This document shows positions 1 to 8,793 of a stretch of 47,543 bases of DNA, in pieces. Below the pieces are notes generated by a model. The model ran no database searches and was not told where the DNA came from. It saw nothing but the letters and a program-made list of their open reading frames with translations. Both the position numbers and the translations under genes were made by a program. This DNA comes from an uncultured Pelagibacteraceae bacterium (GTDB lineage: Bacteria; Pseudomonadota; Alphaproteobacteria; Pelagibacterales; Pelagibacteraceae), in NCBI GenBank assembly GCA_902600205.1, contig CACKIN010000007.1, positions 1 through 47,543 on the forward strand, in the 5' to 3' direction. Positions within the stretch are counted from its first letter, which is position 1. The number at the start of each line of letters is the position of its first letter.

Positions 1-1041
1 AACGAATTAAACACTAGAAAAAATAAGTTAGAAGAAAAATTAAATGTACTAGAAAAGCAACCTCAATCTCAAGCAGAAAAAAAAGGAAAGATTTCTGAAA
101 ATTTAAGAATTTCAGAAAATGAAAAAAATGAGAATGAAATTTTAGTTGAAAAAATAGATAATAGTATTGCAGAAATTAGAGTTGGGCTAAATGATACAAA
201 AGAAAGTTCAATTGAAATAAGAGAAAAAAAAGCAAGTTCTGGAGCTACAATTGAAGGTCTTAACAAAAGAAGAAATGATCTTTTGGAAAGGATTATGACG
301 GAGTTAAATGTGGAGGAAGATAAGATACTTGATTATTCAAATCTTGAGAAAATTGACGGATTTCCAGATTTAGTTACACAAGAGGAACTACTAGATGAAA
401 AAAAAAGAGAAAGAGAAAAGCTTGGTTCTGTTAATTTAAGAGCTGACGATGAGACTGAAAAATATAAAACCGAAATAAAAAAAATGGAACAAGACAGACA
501 GGATCTTGTTGCAGCAATTTTAAAACTAAAGGAGAGTATTACGGAATTAAACAAAAAAGGTCGGGAAAGACTATTAGATGCTTTTGAAAGAGTTAATAGA
601 AAATTTAACGAAGTTTATACAAAGTTATTTAATGGAGGTAGTGCTAAATTAGAGCTAGTAGACTCAGATGATCCACTAGACGCAGGTTTAGAAATGCTAG
701 TAAGCCCTCCAGGTAAAAGACTTCAATCCATTACTCTACTTTCTGGTGGTGAACAAGCTTTAACAGCATTATCTCTTATATTTGCAGTTTTTCTGACTAA
801 TCCATCACCTATTTGCGTTCTAGACGAAGTAGATGCGCCTCTTGATGATGCAAACGTTACTAGATTTTGTAATCTTCTAAATGAGTTAACAAAAATTACA
901 TCAACAAGATTTATAATAGTAACTCACCATGCATTAACCATGTCAAAAATGGATAGATTATACGGGGTTACAATGCCAGAAAAAGGGATTAGTCAATTAG
1001 TTGCTGTTGATCTTCAAAAAGCTGAGAGCATGGTAGCTTAA
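1..1041 (+). CDS. smc: Chromosome segregation ATPase SMC, C-terminal part (5' end outside window)
   Basis: The frame is open from base 1, so this is the last 346 residues of a larger protein. SMC dimers organise and segregate the chromosome. The first ~190 residues are charged, heptad-like coiled coil (returning arm). The C-terminal ATPase lobe follows, with the ABC signature LLSGGEQALTAL, Walker B ICVLDEVDAPLDD and the switch histidine in IIVTHH. The in-frame ATG at 295 is internal, not a start. The stop lies 4 bases before atpI, so the two may be cotranscribed. The head domain looks intact. Confidence 0.93.
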   Translation, partial: NELNTRKNKLEEKLNVLEKQPQSQAEKKGKISENLRISENEKNENEILVEKIDNSIAEIRVGLNDTKESSIEIREKKASSGATIEGLNKRRNDLLERIMTELNVEEDKILDYSNLEKIDGFPDLVTQEELLDEKKREREKLGSVNLRADDETEKYKTEIKKMEQDRQDLVAAILKLKESITELNKKGRERLLDAFERVNRKFNEVYTKLFNGGSAKLELVDSDDPLDAGLEMLVSPPGKRLQSITLLSGGEQALTALSLIFAVFLTNPSPICVLDEVDAPLDDANVTRFCNLLNELTKITSTRFIIVTHHALTMSKMDRLYGVTMPEKGISQLVAVDLQKAESMVA

Positions 1042-1045
1042 GCTG

Positions 1046-1324
1046 ATGGTTGAAGAGGATTTCAAAACTCGCCTTAAAAGTGCAAAAAATAGAGCAAAGT
1101 CTAAATATTTAGAAAATAAAGAGCCTAAGACGTCAGGAATGGGCCACGCTTTTAAGATGAGTACAGAATTAGTCGCTGCGGTAGCTGTTGGGACAATTAT
1201 TGGGTTTATTTTAGACAATTGGTTTGGTACTAAGCCTTGGTTAATTTTAATATTTTTTTTTGTAGGAGTAATTGCAGGTATTATGAATGTAATTAAATCA
1301 GCAAAAAAAATGCAGAATAAGTAA
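1046..1324 (+). CDS. atpI: ATP synthase protein I (AtpI family)
   Basis: A 92-residue protein with a charged N-terminus of ~35 residues and two membrane segments (about 40-60 and 66-86). The GTIIGFILDNWFGTKPW region is typical of AtpI/AtpQ-like proteins that head bacterial F0F1 operons. The family is thought to help c-ring assembly or ion supply; it is not part of the finished enzyme. It sits 4 bases after smc and 9 bases before atpB. The call rests on this position plus the two-helix pattern. Confidence 0.85.
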   Translation: MVEEDFKTRLKSAKNRAKSKYLENKEPKTSGMGHAFKMSTELVAAVAVGTIIGFILDNWFGTKPWLILIFFFVGVIAGIMNVIKSAKKMQNK

Positions 1325-1333
1325 GAGAATATA

Positions 1334-2068
1334 ATGGCATCAAATCCAATGTACCAATTCAATGTTTATAGAATTGGACCGGAAATAAAATTAGGCTCTG
1401 TTGATATTTCTTTCACCAACGCAAGTTTATTTATGGTTATAAGCTCATTAGCTATTTTGATAATTTTTAATTTAGGTGCTAAGAAAAAAACTTTAATACC
1501 TGACAAATTACAACTATTGTCAGAACTCAGTTATTCCTTTGTGGCCAAAATGATTAGTGATACAGCTGGATCAAAAGCAAAACCGTACTTTTCTTTTATT
1601 TTCTCACTATTTATGTTTGTTCTATTTTGTAACATGTTCGGAATGATACCTTATGCGTTTACAGTCACAAGTCATATTATAGTTACATTTGTATTAGCAG
1701 CTTTTATCTTTATTGGAGTTACAATTATTGGATTTATGAAACATGGATTAGGATATTTAAAATTATTTGTTCCTAGTGGAGTTCCAATGGTATTGCTTCC
1801 GTTAATAGTTGTTATTGAGATTATCTCGTATTTGAGTCGGCCGATTAGCTTATCTGTAAGACTTTTCGCAAATATGATGGCTGGTCATACGATGATGAAG
1901 GTATTTGGCGGTTTTGTTATTAGCTTAGGAATTGTTGGTGGGTGGCTTCCACTAAGTTTTTCGGTTGCTCTTACAGGTTTGGAGATATTAGTTGCTTTTC
2001 TTCAAGCATATGTATTTGCAATTTTAACATGCATTTATTTGAATGATGCATTAAATTTACACCATTAA
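1334..2068 (+). CDS. atpB: F0F1 ATP synthase subunit a
   Basis: A 244-residue integral membrane subunit that forms the two proton half-channels against the c-ring. Five to six hydrophobic segments are visible. The conserved helix RPISLSVRLFANMMAGH carries the essential arginine that faces the c-ring carboxylate. The C-terminal helix AFLQAYVFAILTCIYL is also typical. The length is normal. It is second in the F0 gene set atpI-atpB-atpE-b'-b; the F1 genes are not in this window, as in other alphaproteobacteria where F0 and F1 operons are split. Confidence 0.97.
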   Translation: MASNPMYQFNVYRIGPEIKLGSVDISFTNASLFMVISSLAILIIFNLGAKKKTLIPDKLQLLSELSYSFVAKMISDTAGSKAKPYFSFIFSLFMFVLFCNMFGMIPYAFTVTSHIIVTFVLAAFIFIGVTIIGFMKHGLGYLKLFVPSGVPMVLLPLIVVIEIISYLSRPISLSVRLFANMMAGHTMMKVFGGFVISLGIVGGWLPLSFSVALTGLEILVAFLQAYVFAILTCIYLNDALNLHH

Positions 2069-2085
2069 TAAAAAAAGGAGGAAGA

Positions 2086-2313
2086 ATGGAATTAGAAGCA
2101 GCAAAAATGATAGGAGCAGGTTTAGCAGCTATTGCACTAGCAGGTGCAGGAGTTGGTATTGGAATTATCTTTGGTAATTACTTATCTGGTGCTATGAGAA
2201 ATCCGTCTGCAGCTCAAAAACAATTCCCTAATTTATTATTAGGATTTGCTTTAGCTGAAGCTACAGGATTATTTGGACTTGTAGTTGCGTTGATTATTTT
2301 ATTTGCATTTTAG
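2086..2313 (+). CDS. atpE: F0F1 ATP synthase subunit c
   Basis: A 75-residue hairpin that forms the rotating proteolipid ring. Helix 1 carries the glycine-rich GAGVGIGIIFG packing motif, the polar loop is RNPSAA, and helix 2 has the ion-binding Glu58 in FALAEATGLFGL. The residue after the glutamate is Ala rather than the Ser/Thr of sodium-type rings, so a proton-binding ring is inferred. A strong AAGGAGGAAG ribosome site precedes the ATG, fitting the high stoichiometry needed for subunit c. Confidence 0.97.
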   Translation: MELEAAKMIGAGLAAIALAGAGVGIGIIFGNYLSGAMRNPSAAQKQFPNLLLGFALAEATGLFGLVVALIILFAF

Positions 2314-2316
2314 TTA

Positions 2317-2907
2317 ATGTTAAAAAAAATAATTATTTTAATATTCGTCACATGCTTGGCATGTTTTAATACAGTATTTGCTGCTGAAAGTGGTGGTATG
2401 CCTCAACTCAATCCAGAGTTTTGGATATCTCAGATATTCTGGCTTATCATCACATTTGGAATACTTTTTATTGTTCTAACCAAAGTTATATTGCCAAAAA
2501 TCAGCGACAACTTAGAAACAAGAAAATCACAAATACTAGAAAATATTGAAACTGCGGATAGACAAAAAGAAGAAAGTCAGAAAAAAATTGATGAATATGA
2601 AAAGATTATTTTAGACAGCAAAGTTAAAGCCAAAAATTATTTTAATGAAGCTAGGGAAAAAATATTAGACGATATCAATAAAAAAAGAGCTGCATTAGAA
2701 AAAAATCTTGATGAAGAAATTAATTCCGTTGAAAATGAGCTGTCTGAATTTAGAAATAAATCAGGAGATAAGATAAATAAAATAGCTGCCGAAACATCAG
2801 CAGAATTGATAAAAGAGCTAATTGGTGAAGAAGTAAATAATAGCAGTATTGCTGCAATAGTAGAAGATCAAGCAAAAATAAGTAAAGAGAGAAAAGATGT
2901 CATTTGA
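2317..2907 (+). CDS. atpF': F0F1 ATP synthase subunit b' (first of two peripheral stalk subunits)
   Basis: A 196-residue stalk subunit. A hydrophobic N-terminal stretch (residues 3-22), resembling a signal or extra membrane segment, is followed by the conserved LNPEFWISQIFWLIITFGILF anchor region and a long charged coiled coil. Phototrophs, cyanobacteria and alphaproteobacteria carry two diverged b-type genes, and the copy after atpE is by convention b'. It starts 3 bases after atpE and overlaps the next b gene by 11 bases, suggesting coupled translation and a b/b' heterodimer. Confidence 0.9.
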   Translation: MLKKIIILIFVTCLACFNTVFAAESGGMPQLNPEFWISQIFWLIITFGILFIVLTKVILPKISDNLETRKSQILENIETADRQKEESQKKIDEYEKIILDSKVKAKNYFNEAREKILDDINKKRAALEKNLDEEINSVENELSEFRNKSGDKINKIAAETSAELIKELIGEEVNNSSIAAIVEDQAKISKERKDVI

Positions 2908-3394
2908 TGCAACATTTTGGGTAGCAATTTCGTTTTTTATATTTATTGGACTTTTGGTATATTTTAAAATTCCACAGAACATAAACAATCTCCTTACAAA
3001 AATGATTGGAGATATAAAAAAAGAAATTGATGAAAGTGAAAAGTTAAGGATTGAGTCAAAAAAACTCTTAGATGAGGCTCAGGCTAAACTTAACTCTGTA
3101 GAGGGAGAAACCAAAAAAATACTCGATCAAGCCAAAACTGAGTCAGAACAGCTTGTTATTAGCATGAATGAAAAGTTTCATAAAAGTTCTGAAATAAAGA
3201 AAAATTTAACGCAAACAAAAATAAATCAGATGAAAGAGTCAGCAATCAAAGAAATCAAAGATAGATCAATTAAAATTGCACTAGAATCTGTGAAAAAGAT
3301 TATGACTACAACAGTTGATAGGTCCAAATTAGATAATCTTTTTGAAAAAAATCTTGAAGAAGCAAAATCTGAATTAAAAAAAATTAATTCATAA
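2897..3394 (+). CDS. atpF: F0F1 ATP synthase subunit b
   Basis: A 165-residue second peripheral stalk subunit. It has one N-terminal membrane helix (about residues 5-25) and then an uninterrupted charged coiled coil to the end, the usual b architecture that ties F0 to the delta subunit on F1. It begins inside the end of the b' gene (11-base overlap). It closes the F0 cluster, and the next gene (crtI) starts 44 bases downstream. The sequence is low in recognisable motifs, but order and fold pattern make the call secure. Confidence 0.92.
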   Translation: MSFDATFWVAISFFIFIGLLVYFKIPQNINNLLTKMIGDIKKEIDESEKLRIESKKLLDEAQAKLNSVEGETKKILDQAKTESEQLVISMNEKFHKSSEIKKNLTQTKINQMKESAIKEIKDRSIKIALESVKKIMTTTVDRSKLDNLFEKNLEEAKSELKKINS

Positions 3395-3438
3395 CTTAAT
3401 TACGTTACATTTACTCAAAATAATATAAAATCTGTATT

Positions 3439-4896
3439 ATGAATTCGATAGTAATTGGATCAGGTTTTGGGGGTATGGCTGCAGCATTGAGATTAAAGGC
3501 TAAGGGTCATGATGTGACTCTGATTGAAAAACATAAAGATTTGGGTGGAAGAGCAAGAGTTTTTAGAAAAAATGGATTTACATTTGACGGTGGTCCAACT
3601 GTTATAACAGCGCCTTATTTAATTGATGAATTATTCCAGCTTTTTAATAAAAACTCAAAAGATTATTTAGAAATTAGATCTCTCAAAACCTGGTATCAAT
3701 TTGTTTTTGAGGATGGTTTCAAATTCAACTACTCAGGTAATGAACAAGAGATGATTGATCAAATAAAAAAGATCAATGAAAAAGACGCTGAGGGTTATAA
3801 AAATTTAGTAAATTTTACAAAAAAAATTTTCGATAAAGGATTTATTGAGTTATCAGATGTACCATTTGATAAACCTTCATTTATGTTAAAGCAAATACCC
3901 TCATTGTTCAATCTAAAGAGTTATAAATCTGTTTATGGTTTAGTTTCCTCTTATATAAAAAATGAAAAATTAAGAAGATTGCTTAGTATGCATCCACTGT
4001 TAGTAGGTGGTAATCCTTTTACAACAACATCAATATATGGATTAATTTTATATTTAGAAAAAAAATGGGGGATTCATTATTCAATGGGGGGTACTGGTCA
4101 AATAATAAATGGTATGGAAAAACTAATGAATGAAGAACATATAAAAATATTAAAAGGATACGAAGTAAATAAAATCTTATCAAATAAAAATAAAATAACT
4201 GGCGTTGAACTAAGCAACGGGGATAAAATAGAGGCAGATAATGTCATTTGTAACGCTGATCCACCTGCAGTTTACTCAAAATTAGCAAACACAAATAGTA
4301 GTAATTCTATTTTTAATTGGAAAATGAAAAGAATGGAATATTCAATGGGTTTGTTTGTGTATTACTTTGGAACAAAAAAAGTTTACGAAGATGTTGAACA
4401 CCATACCATCAAATTTGGAGATAAGTACAAGGAACACTTGGATGATATTTTTAACAATAAAAAATTAAACGACGATATTAGTTACTATTTGCATAGACCA
4501 ACAGCTACTGACAAATCTATGGCGCCTGATGATCATGATTGTTTTTATGTGTTGGTGCCAGTTCCTAATAACCAATCTGGTATAGATTGGTTTATTGAGG
4601 GTGATAAAATGAAAAAATTAGTTATTAAAAAAATGGAAGAAAGTTTACTACCTAATCTAAGCGAAAATATTGTTGAGGATTTTTATTTAACGCCAGATTA
4701 TTTTGAGAAAGAGTTAAATACAAAATATGGCTCAGGTTTTTCTATTCAACCAAAATTTACCCAATCAGCTTATTTTAGATTTCATAATAAATCAGAGATT
4801 TTTGATGGTTTGTATTTTGTTGGGGCAGGCACTCATCCTGGAGCAGGTGTACCAGGAGTACTATCTTCAGCAAAAGTCTTAGACAAAATTTTGTGA
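3439..4896 (+). CDS. crtI: Phytoene desaturase
   Basis: A 485-residue FAD-dependent desaturase that converts phytoene to lycopene. The N-terminal dinucleotide-binding motif GSGFGGMAAALRL (residues 7-19) and LIEKHKDLGGRARVF are followed by the CrtI C-terminal signature YFVGAGTHPGAGVPGVLSS. The length is normal. It opens the retinal cluster crtI-crtB-crtY-blh, and its stop overlaps the crtB ATG by one base. A TATAAA at 3424-3429 lies only about 10 bases before the ATG, so a nearly leaderless transcript is possible. No geranylgeranyl diphosphate synthase gene adjoins it. Confidence 0.96.
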   Translation: MNSIVIGSGFGGMAAALRLKAKGHDVTLIEKHKDLGGRARVFRKNGFTFDGGPTVITAPYLIDELFQLFNKNSKDYLEIRSLKTWYQFVFEDGFKFNYSGNEQEMIDQIKKINEKDAEGYKNLVNFTKKIFDKGFIELSDVPFDKPSFMLKQIPSLFNLKSYKSVYGLVSSYIKNEKLRRLLSMHPLLVGGNPFTTTSIYGLILYLEKKWGIHYSMGGTGQIINGMEKLMNEEHIKILKGYEVNKILSNKNKITGVELSNGDKIEADNVICNADPPAVYSKLANTNSSNSIFNWKMKRMEYSMGLFVYYFGTKKVYEDVEHHTIKFGDKYKEHLDDIFNNKKLNDDISYYLHRPTATDKSMAPDDHDCFYVLVPVPNNQSGIDWFIEGDKMKKLVIKKMEESLLPNLSENIVEDFYLTPDYFEKELNTKYGSGFSIQPKFTQSAYFRFHNKSEIFDGLYFVGAGTHPGAGVPGVLSSAKVLDKIL

Positions 4897-5747
4897 TGGA
4901 GAAAAAGAGTTTTCTATCAATATACGCAAAATCATTTTACTGGGCTGGTTTTTTTCTTCCAAAAGAAACTTATTTGAAATGTTCTAATTTATACGATTTT
5001 TGTAGAACCTTAGACAATATAGCAGATGATGAAGGAGTAGTTGATGTTAAATACAGAAGATTTTTAAACTTCAAAAATAATTTTATCAATAAAGAATTTC
5101 GGAATCCAATAATAAAAAATATGTGGCTATTAATGGAAGAATATAATATTTCCACAAAAATTGTAGAAGACTTATTCGATGGTGTGAAGTCTGATATTCA
5201 AAATGAAATAAGATTAAATTCAAAAAAGGAATTATTAATTTATTCATATAGAGTAGCAGGAACTGTTGGATTAATGATGGCAAAAATTTTAAATGTCACT
5301 AGCTCTAATTCTCTTAAATCGGCTATAGATTTGGGAATAGCTATGCAACTAACAAACATTTCTAGAGATGTGATAGAGGACTCTAAAAATAAAAGGTTTT
5401 ATATAAAACATAATTTTGAAACTATAAAAGAAACATTAGCTACTGCAGATTTATTTTATGATAGTAGCTTTTCATCAATAAAAGATATTCCATTAACTCT
5501 TAGATTTTCAATTTTAGTTGCAAGAAGAGTTTATAGACAAATTGGAAGAAATATTGTTAAAAAACAAAATATTCAAAATTATAATAAATCAGGTAAAATT
5601 TTTGTTACTAAAAGCGGTAAGATATTACAAACAATATTATCTATATTTGATCTAGTAAAACTATCATTGATTAAAAAACATAATCACCTTAGAGATAAAG
5701 AACACGAATTAATTAGTGAAGAAATAAATTTAAATGAAAGATTTTGA
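4896..5747 (+). CDS. crtB: Phytoene synthase
   Basis: A protein of about 283 residues that condenses two geranylgeranyl diphosphates into phytoene. Two Mg-diphosphate aspartate motifs are visible: DNIADDEG (residues 40-47) and NISRDVIED with downstream KRFYI. I place the start at the ATG forming a TGATG overlap with the crtI stop; a GTG three bases upstream is a weaker alternative. It overlaps crtY by 14 bases. Similarity to squalene synthase is a family feature, but the neighbours crtI and crtY settle the function. Confidence 0.94.
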   Translation: MEKKSFLSIYAKSFYWAGFFLPKETYLKCSNLYDFCRTLDNIADDEGVVDVKYRRFLNFKNNFINKEFRNPIIKNMWLLMEEYNISTKIVEDLFDGVKSDIQNEIRLNSKKELLIYSYRVAGTVGLMMAKILNVTSSNSLKSAIDLGIAMQLTNISRDVIEDSKNKRFYIKHNFETIKETLATADLFYDSSFSSIKDIPLTLRFSILVARRVYRQIGRNIVKKQNIQNYNKSGKIFVTKSGKILQTILSIFDLVKLSLIKKHNHLRDKEHELISEEINLNERF

Positions 5748-6798
5748 TTTTATAATAATTGGTGGAGGTTGTGCAGGATTATCTTTGGCACATGAATTAG
5801 AGATAAATAATAAGTTAAAAGATAAAACATTAGCTATTATTGAGCCAAGAAATGAATATAAAAAAGACAAAACCTGGTCTTTTTGGAAGACATTCCCACA
5901 CAATTTTGAGGATTGTGTAAAAAAAAATTGGAAACATTTTTCCATAAATGTGCCTCAAAAAACTAGGCATCTAGAGTGTGATAATTACCCATATCAAAGT
6001 ATTGATAGCGGGTTATTTTATGAAAAGATAAATAATAAATTAAGAGAGAATAAAAATATTTCATTTCACAAAAATGATCAAAATATTAATTTTGACAGAT
6101 CTTTAGTATTTAACAGCGTTCCAAATTTAAATAGTCAAAATAATGGTCTTTGGCAACATTTCTGTGGAGTAGAAATAGAGACTAATAAGGAATTTTTCGA
6201 TGAGGAAATTATGAATTTAATGGATTTTGATTGTGATCAGCGAGGAAGTGTTCATTTTTTTTATACACTTCCATATTCAAAAAAGACAGCATTGGTTGAA
6301 ACAACTTGGTTATCAGAAATGAATGACGATTCCCAAAAAGATTATGATCATCAAATTAAAGAATACATTGAGAATAATCTAAAAATAAAAGATTATAAGA
6401 TCACTTATAAAGAAGTGGGTGCAATACCTCTTTTCTACCCAGTAATTAGCCAAGTTAAAAATAAAATTAATATTGGAACAGCTGGAGGTATGACAAGGTT
6501 AAGTACTGGTTATACTTTTCTAAATATTCAAGAACAAAGTAAATATATAAGTGAAAACATCGAAAACATTAGTAAATTGAAAACTTTTCAAATTAAAAAG
6601 AAATATCAATTTCTCGATAATATTTTTTTAAAAGTTCTGAAAAATAATCCAAGCAAAATGCCGAATATTTTTTTTAGGATGTTTAATAATAAATCTAATA
6701 CTGTTATTAAATTTTTATCGAATAGAAGTAATTTTTTTGAAGATTTATCAATAATATTAAAAATGCCTAAATGGATTTTTATAAAAGCACTTTTTTAA
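5734..6798 (+). CDS. crtY: Lycopene beta-cyclase, CrtY type
   Basis: A 354-residue flavoprotein that cyclises both ends of lycopene to give beta-carotene. The N-terminal FAD motif DFIIIGGGCAGLSLA (residues 4-18) is clear. The central EVGAIPLFYP and the downstream GTAGGMTRLSTGYTF match the CrtY family substrate region. It is somewhat shorter than many CrtY proteins (about 380). It starts inside the 3' end of crtB and ends 4 bases before blh, so all four genes look translationally coupled. Confidence 0.93.
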   Translation: MKDFDFIIIGGGCAGLSLAHELEINNKLKDKTLAIIEPRNEYKKDKTWSFWKTFPHNFEDCVKKNWKHFSINVPQKTRHLECDNYPYQSIDSGLFYEKINNKLRENKNISFHKNDQNINFDRSLVFNSVPNLNSQNNGLWQHFCGVEIETNKEFFDEEIMNLMDFDCDQRGSVHFFYTLPYSKKTALVETTWLSEMNDDSQKDYDHQIKEYIENNLKIKDYKITYKEVGAIPLFYPVISQVKNKINIGTAGGMTRLSTGYTFLNIQEQSKYISENIENISKLKTFQIKKKYQFLDNIFLKVLKNNPSKMPNIFFRMFNNKSNTVIKFLSNRSNFFEDLSIILKMPKWIFIKALF

Positions 6799-6802
6799 TT
6801 AA

Positions 6803-7696
6803 ATGATCAAAATTAATTTTTATCACTCTTTAATTTTTTTTAATTTATGTATACTTTTGTCAGGAATGGAATATGTAAGAGAAGGTAATTTCTTACTAAT
6901 ATCTTTATTTTTAATTTTAACAATTGGAATATCCCATGGTTCTCTTGATCATATTAAAGGAAAAAAACTGATAAAATTTTTTGGATACAAATCAATGAGT
7001 ATTTTTTATTTGAGCTATTTACTTATTGGCACAGTTACAATATTGATTTGGTTAGTATTTCCAAAATCATTACTTCTTTTATTTTTAATTGTTGCGGCTT
7101 ATCATTTTGGTAAAGAGGACTCCGAATTTATTAATCAAAAGGAAAAATTTGAATTAATTTATTTTTTAAAAGGCTCATTAATAATTACATCACCCTTGTT
7201 TTTCCATAAAGAGGAAACGCTCGCAATTTTCGAGACATTAAATTTTAATATTTCAAACAATTTAATAATATCTAACGAGATATTATTCATACTTATACTT
7301 TTATCTTTGATCTCTGGGATTATTTTGTCATTTAATAAAAATTTTGAAGCAAGGTCACTACTGTTAATGGATTATTTATCAATACTAATCCTAAATTATT
7401 TTCTTAATCCAATAATTGCTTTTACAATTTACTTTTGCTTTTTACATTCTATTAGGCACTCGATTTCTTTGATTAGAGAATTAAATAAAAATTTAAAAAA
7501 AGGTTTGCCAGTATTCATCAAAAAAGCCTTTCCACTAACAATTTTAACGATTTTAGGATATGTTTTTTCAATATCAATTCTGAATAATTATAACGAATTT
7601 AATGAAACTATATATCGAGCAATTTTTATTGGATTGGCCTCGTTAACTTTTCCACATATATTGCTCGAATATTTAATTGAAAAAAATGAGCAATAA
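6803..7696 (+). CDS. blh: Beta-carotene 15,15'-dioxygenase, Brp/Blh family
   Basis: A 297-residue membrane enzyme that cleaves beta-carotene into two retinals. About seven or eight hydrophobic segments are seen. Likely iron-ligand histidines lie in ISHGSLDHIKG, AAYHFGKED, CFLHSIRHS and FPHILLEY, the four conserved Brp/Blh positions. Retinal implies a rhodopsin in the same cell, but no opsin gene is in the window. Its end overlaps the next small ORF by 11 bases. Confidence 0.93.
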   Translation: MIKINFYHSLIFFNLCILLSGMEYVREGNFLLISLFLILTIGISHGSLDHIKGKKLIKFFGYKSMSIFYLSYLLIGTVTILIWLVFPKSLLLLFLIVAAYHFGKEDSEFINQKEKFELIYFLKGSLIITSPLFFHKEETLAIFETLNFNISNNLIISNEILFILILLSLISGIILSFNKNFEARSLLLMDYLSILILNYFLNPIIAFTIYFCFLHSIRHSISLIRELNKNLKKGLPVFIKKAFPLTILTILGYVFSISILNNYNEFNETIYRAIFIGLASLTFPHILLEYLIEKNEQ

Positions 7697-7859
7697 AAAT
7701 ATTAATTTAATTGGTTGGCTTTTATTCATTATTTCTGCGTTAGGTTTTATCATATCAAGCGTAGGGAGTTTTTGGGCTATGTTTGGCAGTCTTTTTTTTC
7801 TAATTGCATGTATTGTTTTTTTAATCCCATTTTTTCGAAAGGATGAAAGTGAAAAATAA
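7686..7859 (+). CDS. Small two-helix membrane protein, unrecognised
   Basis: A 57-residue protein from the ATG at 7686; a TTG at 7677 would add three residues. Two hydrophobic segments (about residues 6-26 and 29-49) are joined by a short GSFWAMFGS turn, and a charged FRKDESEK tail follows. It overlaps blh upstream by 11 bases and ispH downstream by 17 bases, in a different frame from each. That tight packing argues it is translated. It could act with the membrane-bound retinal pathway, but nothing in the sequence shows a function. Confidence 0.7.
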   Translation: MSNKNINLIGWLLFIISALGFIISSVGSFWAMFGSLFFLIACIVFLIPFFRKDESEK

Positions 7860-8793
7860 TCATCTTAAAATTCTTTTAGCAGCTCCAAGAGGTTTTTGTG
7901 CAGGTGTTGACAGAGCAATTGAAATTGTAAAGAAAAGTATAGAAAAATATGGTTCCCCAGTATACGTAAGACATGAAATAGTTCATAACAAACATGTAGT
8001 AGACGGCTTAAAAAAAATTGGTGCTATATTTGTTGAAGAGATTGATGAAATTGAAGATAAAACAAGGCCTGTTATTTTTTCAGCTCATGGTGTCCCTAAA
8101 TCTGTGCCTCAAGAAGCTAAAAGTTTAAATATGATATTTGTTGATGCAACTTGCCCACTAGTATCTAAAGTTCATAGAGAAGCTGAGAATTTAGATAAAA
8201 AAGATATTCAAGTTCTGCTTATAGGTCATAAAAATCATCCTGAAGTAATCGGAACCATGGGGCAAGTCCCTGATGGGAAAATTGACCTTATAGAAACGAT
8301 TGATGATGCAAAAAATTATCAAAGAAGAAAAAATAATAAGCTAGCTTATATTACACAAACAACTCTGTCAGTTGATGATACTAAAGATATTATAAACGTC
8401 TTAAAAAAACGCTTTCCTGATATTCACGAACCTAAAAAAGATGATATTTGTTATGCAACGACAAATAGGCAAGCAGCAGTAAAAAAAATAGCAAAGCAGT
8501 GTGATAATTTGTTTGTAATTGGTAGTAGGAATTCTTCTAACTCAGTTAGATTGGTGGAAGTAGCAAAAAATAATGGATGTGAACATGCTGAATTAATTCA
8601 TTCAGAAAGCACTTTTCCACTGGAAAAAATATCTAAATGCAAAACAATTGGTATTTCATCTGGTGCCTCAGCTCCTGAGGTATTAGTTAGTGAATTCATA
8701 GAAAATATTAAAAAAAAATTTACTGTAGAAATAGAGGAAGTTGAAATTGTAAAAGAGGACGTAACATTTAAAATTCCAGGAAAATTAAATTAA
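7843..8793 (+). CDS. ispH: 4-hydroxy-3-methylbut-2-enyl diphosphate reductase
   Basis: A 316-residue iron-sulfur enzyme of the last MEP-pathway step, making IPP and DMAPP. The three cluster-binding cysteines appear in RGFCAGVDRAIE (Cys19), DATCPLVSKVH and DDICYATTNRQ. The HGVPKSV and ISSGASAPEVLV stretches are also conserved. Placing it directly after the carotenoid genes puts isoprenoid supply beside isoprenoid use. The stop overlaps the thrB ATG by one base (TAATG). Confidence 0.97.
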   Translation: MKVKNNHLKILLAAPRGFCAGVDRAIEIVKKSIEKYGSPVYVRHEIVHNKHVVDGLKKIGAIFVEEIDEIEDKTRPVIFSAHGVPKSVPQEAKSLNMIFVDATCPLVSKVHREAENLDKKDIQVLLIGHKNHPEVIGTMGQVPDGKIDLIETIDDAKNYQRRKNNKLAYITQTTLSVDDTKDIINVLKKRFPDIHEPKKDDICYATTNRQAAVKKIAKQCDNLFVIGSRNSSNSVRLVEVAKNNGCEHAELIHSESTFPLEKISKCKTIGISSGASAPEVLVSEFIENIKKKFTVEIEEVEIVKEDVTFKIPGKLN

